Part shown: positions 5,993 through 7,989 of the stretch, piece after piece
Position numbering within the stretch: position 1 is the first letter of the stretch
Layout: each line of letters opens with the position of its first letter
Origin: an uncultured Desulfovibrio sp.
GTDB lineage: Bacteria; Desulfobacterota; Desulfovibrionia; Desulfovibrionales; Desulfovibrionaceae
Direction of reading: 5' to 3'
Assembly (NCBI GenBank): GCA_900553145.1
Contig: USCL01000183.1
Location: 1 to 7,989 of the forward strand
DNA: 7,989 nt
Translations under genes and position numbers: made by a program
The notes under the pieces: model-generated
What the model was told of the DNA's origin: nothing
The model's input: the letters and a program-made list of their open reading frames with translations, nothing else
Database searches by the model: none

Positions 5993-6127
5993 ACTCTCTC
6001 CTCTTTTCTTTGTTCGTCAGAAATAACCCTATTCTCAGTTAATAGAAAATCCTGTCAACCCCCAACCAGCCCCTCACCAGCCCCCTATCTGCCCCCCATC
6101 AGGCTTTCCGCCGGAAAACCCCGTGCT
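5993..6127. other. Divergent intergenic region with C-rich, G-poor tract
   Basis: No gene was found between the minus-strand zinc-ribbon gene and the hairpin before the endolysin. The left part (5993-6052) is A+T-rich and holds the ribosome site and possible promoter of the minus-strand gene. The right part, about 6057-6102, is rich in C and poor in G on the plus strand, with ACCAGCCCC repeated at 6065-6073 and 6076-6084 and a further CCCCCC run at 6092-6097. This resembles a Rho-loading (rut) region in a plus-strand transcript. A short inverted repeat TTTCC-GCC-GGAAA follows at 6105-6117. No convincing plus-strand promoter was found. Confidence 0.5.
6030..6058 (-). promoter_or_regulatory. 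Possible promoter of the zinc-ribbon membrane gene
   Basis: A perfect -35 box TTGACA is present on the minus strand (plus TGTCAA, 6053-6058), upstream of the gene starting at 5992. Seventeen bases further the hexamer reads AGAATA, a poor match to TATAAT, so the -10 is doubtful. The region between is A+T-rich. An own promoter would fit an independently expressed prophage cargo gene. Confidence 0.35.
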
Positions 6128-6158
6128 ACGCTCCTGACCAAACTCAGGAGCGTTTTTT
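6128..6158 (+). terminator. Terminator-like hairpin that contains the endolysin ribosome site
   Basis: ACGCTCCTGA (6128-6137) pairs perfectly with TCAGGAGCGT (6144-6153) around a six-base loop CCAAAC, and a T6 run (6153-6158) follows. This is the shape of a strong intrinsic terminator in the plus direction. The 3' arm includes AGGAG (6146-6150), the only Shine-Dalgarno for the endolysin ATG at 6160, nine bases downstream. Transcription must pass this hairpin to make endolysin mRNA that carries the ribosome site, and when the hairpin folds it would hide that site. It therefore may serve as a control point for lysis timing rather than a simple end of transcription. Confidence 0.75.
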
Positions 6159-6159
6159 C

Positions 6160-6522
6160 ATGCACTACACCGAAGCCCGTTGGTCCGGGAAATGGCCGAA
6201 CTTCACCCCGAAGGAGATCGCCTGCAAATGCTGCGGGGAGATCGTCGTGGACGAGGCGAGCATGGACGCGCTCCAGCGGCTCCGCGACATGTGGGGCGAG
6301 CCCCTCGTCATCAACTGCGGTCACCGCTGCTTCAGGCACAACAAGGAAGTGGGCGGGGTCGCGCATTCGCAGCATCTGACCCTCGCCTTTGATGTCCGTA
6401 TGCCGAAAGAGCGGCATGAGGCATTCATCAAGCTGGCCCGTAAGTGCGGGTTCCGGGGCATCGGCCATCGGGACTACGAGAACTTCGTGCACCTCGATAT
6501 GGGGCCGGAACGGGAGTGGTGA
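6160..6522 (+). CDS. Phage endolysin, M15-family zinc peptidase
   Basis: This 120-residue protein matches the single-domain Peptidase_M15_3 group, zinc peptidases that cut peptide cross-links in peptidoglycan (D-Ala-D-Ala carboxypeptidase or L-Ala-D-Glu endopeptidase type). The metal and catalytic motifs are visible: S70-Q-H72-x5-D78 (SQHLTLAFD) and H111-L-D113 in NFVHLDMG. The N-terminal FTPKEIACKCCG (15-26) is also common in these phage enzymes. There is no signal peptide or membrane segment, so it is expected to collect in the cytoplasm and need the holin encoded at 7038. The start is the first ATG after the T tract of the hairpin at 6128-6158, and its Shine-Dalgarno lies in the hairpin. 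The stop TGA (6520-6522) overlaps the next ATG. Confidence 0.9.
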   Translation: MHYTEARWSGKWPNFTPKEIACKCCGEIVVDEASMDALQRLRDMWGEPLVINCGHRCFRHNKEVGGVAHSQHLTLAFDVRMPKERHEAFIKLARKCGFRGIGHRDYENFVHLDMGPEREW

Positions 6523-6860
6523 TGAATATCGAATGCATCGCCTGCGCCGTCTTTGCCGTGGCCTGCCTTGCTCTCGGCGTGTTTGCGTTCATCGTGACGG
6601 AGCAGCGGGATCTTGCCCGGCAAGACGCCGTAACATGGGAGGAAAGCGCGAAGCGAAACCGAGCCGCGCTCGAGGACATGACGGCGGCCCATGCCAAAAT
6701 TCAAGAAACGCTTGAAGAACGTGAAGGGAAGCTGGCGGCGTTGGAACAGGACCGGGAACGGCAGCGCGTGAAGCTGCGGGAGGCCATGCGCAATGACAGG
6801 CAGACTGGCGATTGGGGCGGCACTGTGTTGCCTCCTGCCGTTGACGGGCTGCTCAGGTAA
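6522..6860 (+). CDS. Rz-like inner-membrane spanin subunit
   Basis: This 112-residue protein has one N-terminal membrane segment (about 5-25, CIACAVFAVACLALGVFAFI) followed by a long charged coiled coil (about 28-92) with heptad-like Ala, Leu and Glu/Arg spacing, the standard architecture of the i-spanin Rz. It anchors in the inner membrane and reaches into the periplasm, where it pairs with the outer-membrane lipoprotein to fuse the two membranes in the last step of lysis. The C-terminus (DWGGTVLPPAVDGLL) resembles other Rz tails. The start overlaps the endolysin stop as TGATG, with GGGAG at 6512-6516 five bases upstream. Its last 68 bases overlap the Rz1-like gene in another frame, which is strong support for the assignment. 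Confidence 0.9.
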   Translation: MNIECIACAVFAVACLALGVFAFIVTEQRDLARQDAVTWEESAKRNRAALEDMTAAHAKIQETLEEREGKLAALEQDRERQRVKLREAMRNDRQTGDWGGTVLPPAVDGLLR

Positions 6861-7041
6861 GCCGGTGGCGACCATGCCCGTCGTGATCCGGCAGGATGCC
6901 CCGGCGTACCTGACGGCGGAAACGCCCGTGCCCCTGTGGACCGGCGCGACCAACGCCGATCTGGTCGAGTACGCGCTGGACCTGCGCCAGGCGCTCGGCT
7001 CGTGCAATGCGGACAAGGCCGCTATCCGTGGGGGCCGATGA
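6793..7041 (+). CDS. Rz1-like outer-membrane lipoprotein spanin subunit, overlapping Rz
   Basis: This 82-residue protein starts inside the 3' end of the Rz-like gene in a +1-shifted frame. It has a lipoprotein signal: basic start, hydrophobic core, and lipobox L-T-G-C with the acylated Cys at position 20 (LLPLTGC). The mature part is short with several prolines (MPVVIRQDAPAYLTAETPVP at 28-47), as expected for an o-spanin sitting in the outer membrane. Unlike the fully nested Rz1 of lambda, this one extends well beyond the Rz stop (6860) and is longer. Its stop TGA (7039-7041) overlaps the next ATG at 7038. It implies a host with an outer membrane. Confidence 0.88.
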   Translation: MTGRLAIGAALCCLLPLTGCSGKPVATMPVVIRQDAPAYLTAETPVPLWTGATNADLVEYALDLRQALGSCNADKAAIRGGR

Positions 7042-7355
7042 GCGACATGCAGGACTGGAATTTCTGGGAGATGCTGGAACGGTCGTTGCCGTTCATCGGC
7101 GTTTCCGTGACCGGCGCGTTCGTGCGATGGGCACGCTTCGGGTTCCGTTCCGTGGGCGGTTTTCTGCTCTCGGCGGTCATGGCGGCCTTTTCCGCCTTCC
7201 TCATGTTCGCGGTGCTGGAGGACAGCGGGCTTTCGATGGGGTTCATCGTCGGGATTGTCGGCATGGCTGGCTATTCCGGCGGCACGGCGCTGGACGCCAT
7301 GCAGACCCGGTTCCTGCGGAAGATTGAACGGGGCGTGGTGGAGGAACGGTCATGA
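7038..7355 (+). CDS. Phage holin-like membrane protein
   Basis: This 105-residue protein has three likely membrane segments at about 15-33, 38-60 and 66-83, a Gly-rich third segment (GFIVGIVGMAGYSGGTALD) and a short basic, charged C-terminal tail (RFLRKIERG). The size and layout fit a phage holin, which forms inner-membrane holes that let the endolysin reach the cell wall and set the time of lysis. It lies right after the endolysin and spanin genes. The start ATG overlaps the Rz1-like stop (ATGA), preceded by a G-rich run (7030-7034). The frame is open upstream to 6936, but that part lies within Rz1 and is a shadow. The specific holin family is uncertain. Confidence 0.8.
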   Translation: MSDMQDWNFWEMLERSLPFIGVSVTGAFVRWARFGFRSVGGFLLSAVMAAFSAFLMFAVLEDSGLSMGFIVGIVGMAGYSGGTALDAMQTRFLRKIERGVVEERS

Positions 7356-7989
7356 CTCAGATACCGCTTGAAGCCGAAAACGAATTTTACGCCGCGATGG
7401 AACGGGAAGACGCGGAGCAGCTGGAGCGCGAGGCCCGCGCCGCTGCGTCCGCCCGGCTCAATGCGTTGGCCTTGCAGCTCAAGCGCGAGTTCTCGACCGC
7501 CGAGTCTTCCCGCAAGCTCATTGAGGAGCGGTGGCTTGAAGACCTCATGCAGTACCGGGGGCAGTATCCCGCCGAGGTGATGGAGCGGCTGAAGAAGTTC
7601 AAGCGGTCGCAGGTCTACTATCGGATGACCACGAACAAGGTGGACATGATGGTGGCCCGGCTTATGGACCTGCTGTTCCCGGCGCGCTCAAAGAATTGGG
7701 CCATCCAGCCCACGCCGGACCCGGAAATTCCCGGTGAGCTTGTTGAGCAGTCCCCGGAGTTCATGCAGGCCGTGCAGGAAGTCATGGCGGAACAGATGCA
7801 GCTCTTGCAGTCGCAGAACGCGGTTCCCGACGACCTTGCCATGCAGAAGATGCAGCAGATGGCCATGCAGGAGGCCATGCGGCGCATCGACCTCGACACG
7901 GTGAAGCTCCGCATCGCCAAGGCCTGCGCCGACACGATGGAGCAGGTTATCGACGACCAGCTCAAGGAGTCCTCCGTGGGCGGCGAATT
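7352..7989 (+). CDS. Phage portal protein, N-terminal part (continues past window)
   Basis: The frame starts at the ATG at 7352, overlapping the holin stop as ATGA, with GGAGGA at 7340-7345 seven bases upstream, and stays open to the right edge (about 212 residues visible). The N-terminus is a long charged helical stretch. SSRKLIEERWLEDLMQYRGQ at 52-71 is followed by a basic segment, then MTTNKVDMMVARLMDLLFPA (about 92-111) and KNWAIQPTPDP (about 114-124). This wording is typical of large portal (head-tail connector) proteins, which form the dodecameric ring through which the terminase feeds DNA. A Met/Gln-rich helical insert (about 138-180) is notable. The assignment rests on motif memory and on position in a head gene order. 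Confidence 0.75.
   Translation, partial: MTQIPLEAENEFYAAMEREDAEQLEREARAAASARLNALALQLKREFSTAESSRKLIEERWLEDLMQYRGQYPAEVMERLKKFKRSQVYYRMTTNKVDMMVARLMDLLFPARSKNWAIQPTPDPEIPGELVEQSPEFMQAVQEVMAEQMQLLQSQNAVPDDLAMQKMQQMAMQEAMRRIDLDTVKLRIAKACADTMEQVIDDQLKESSVGGE

Noticed and set aside
5778..6026. Plus-strand frame of 82 codons opposite the zinc-ribbon gene
   Set aside because: It is the antisense of the membrane segments and cysteine region of a coherent minus-strand protein, with no start signals.
7387..7965. Minus-strand frames opposite the portal gene
   Set aside because: Their Ser/Cys/Met-rich text is opposite an open plus-strand portal frame with a GGAGGA site and start-stop overlap.
1..7989. 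CRISPR array, tRNA, rRNA, insertion sequence or attachment site
   Set aside because: I saw no regularly spaced repeats, tRNA-like cloverleaf, transposase frame or clear direct repeat flanking the accessory block. Integration sites probably lie outside the window.

Overview
The window looks like part of a tailed-phage genome, most likely an integrated prophage, in a Gram-negative host with GC-rich DNA. A phage is indicated by an intact large terminase, a portal protein running off the right edge, an M15-family endolysin, a holin-like protein and a nested Rz/Rz1 spanin pair. Spanins imply a host with an outer membrane. The overall style recalls prophages of the Desulfovibrio/Bilophila group, but that is an impression from protein wording, not a database result.

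Layout. Bases 3-4315 form one tightly packed plus-strand operon with TGATG/ATGA stop-start overlaps or very short gaps. In order it holds the C-terminal end of a probable replication protein, a VRR-NUC nuclease, an unknown 96-residue protein, a MazG-like all-alpha NTP pyrophosphohydrolase, a helix-turn-helix protein that is probably the small terminase, the large terminase, an unknown 215-residue protein, and a second small DNA-binding protein whose tail looks rewritten at a composition junction.

Bases about 4262-6060 are an accessory block read on the minus strand. Two A+T-rich segments flank a short GC-rich piece. The left segment encodes a membrane-anchored protein that appears split by a one-base shift in an A7 run. 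The centre holds a small 70-residue ORF split in a C7 run and followed by a strong terminator. The right segment encodes an intact protein with two membrane segments and a zinc ribbon. These look like phage morons (cargo genes), with host-modifying or exclusion roles possible but unproven.

Bases 6061-7355 form the plus-strand lysis cassette. A C-rich leader leads into a terminator-like hairpin that carries the endolysin Shine-Dalgarno sequence in its 3' arm, followed by endolysin, i-spanin (Rz), o-spanin (Rz1) and holin. The portal gene follows at 7352 and continues past the window, so lysis sits between packaging and head genes.

The points most worth a second look are the terminator/ribosome-site overlap at 6128-6162, the A7-split membrane protein, the accessory block as a whole, and the unknown protein after the terminase, which may have an RNase H-like layout. 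I did not find a system that I can confidently call new.
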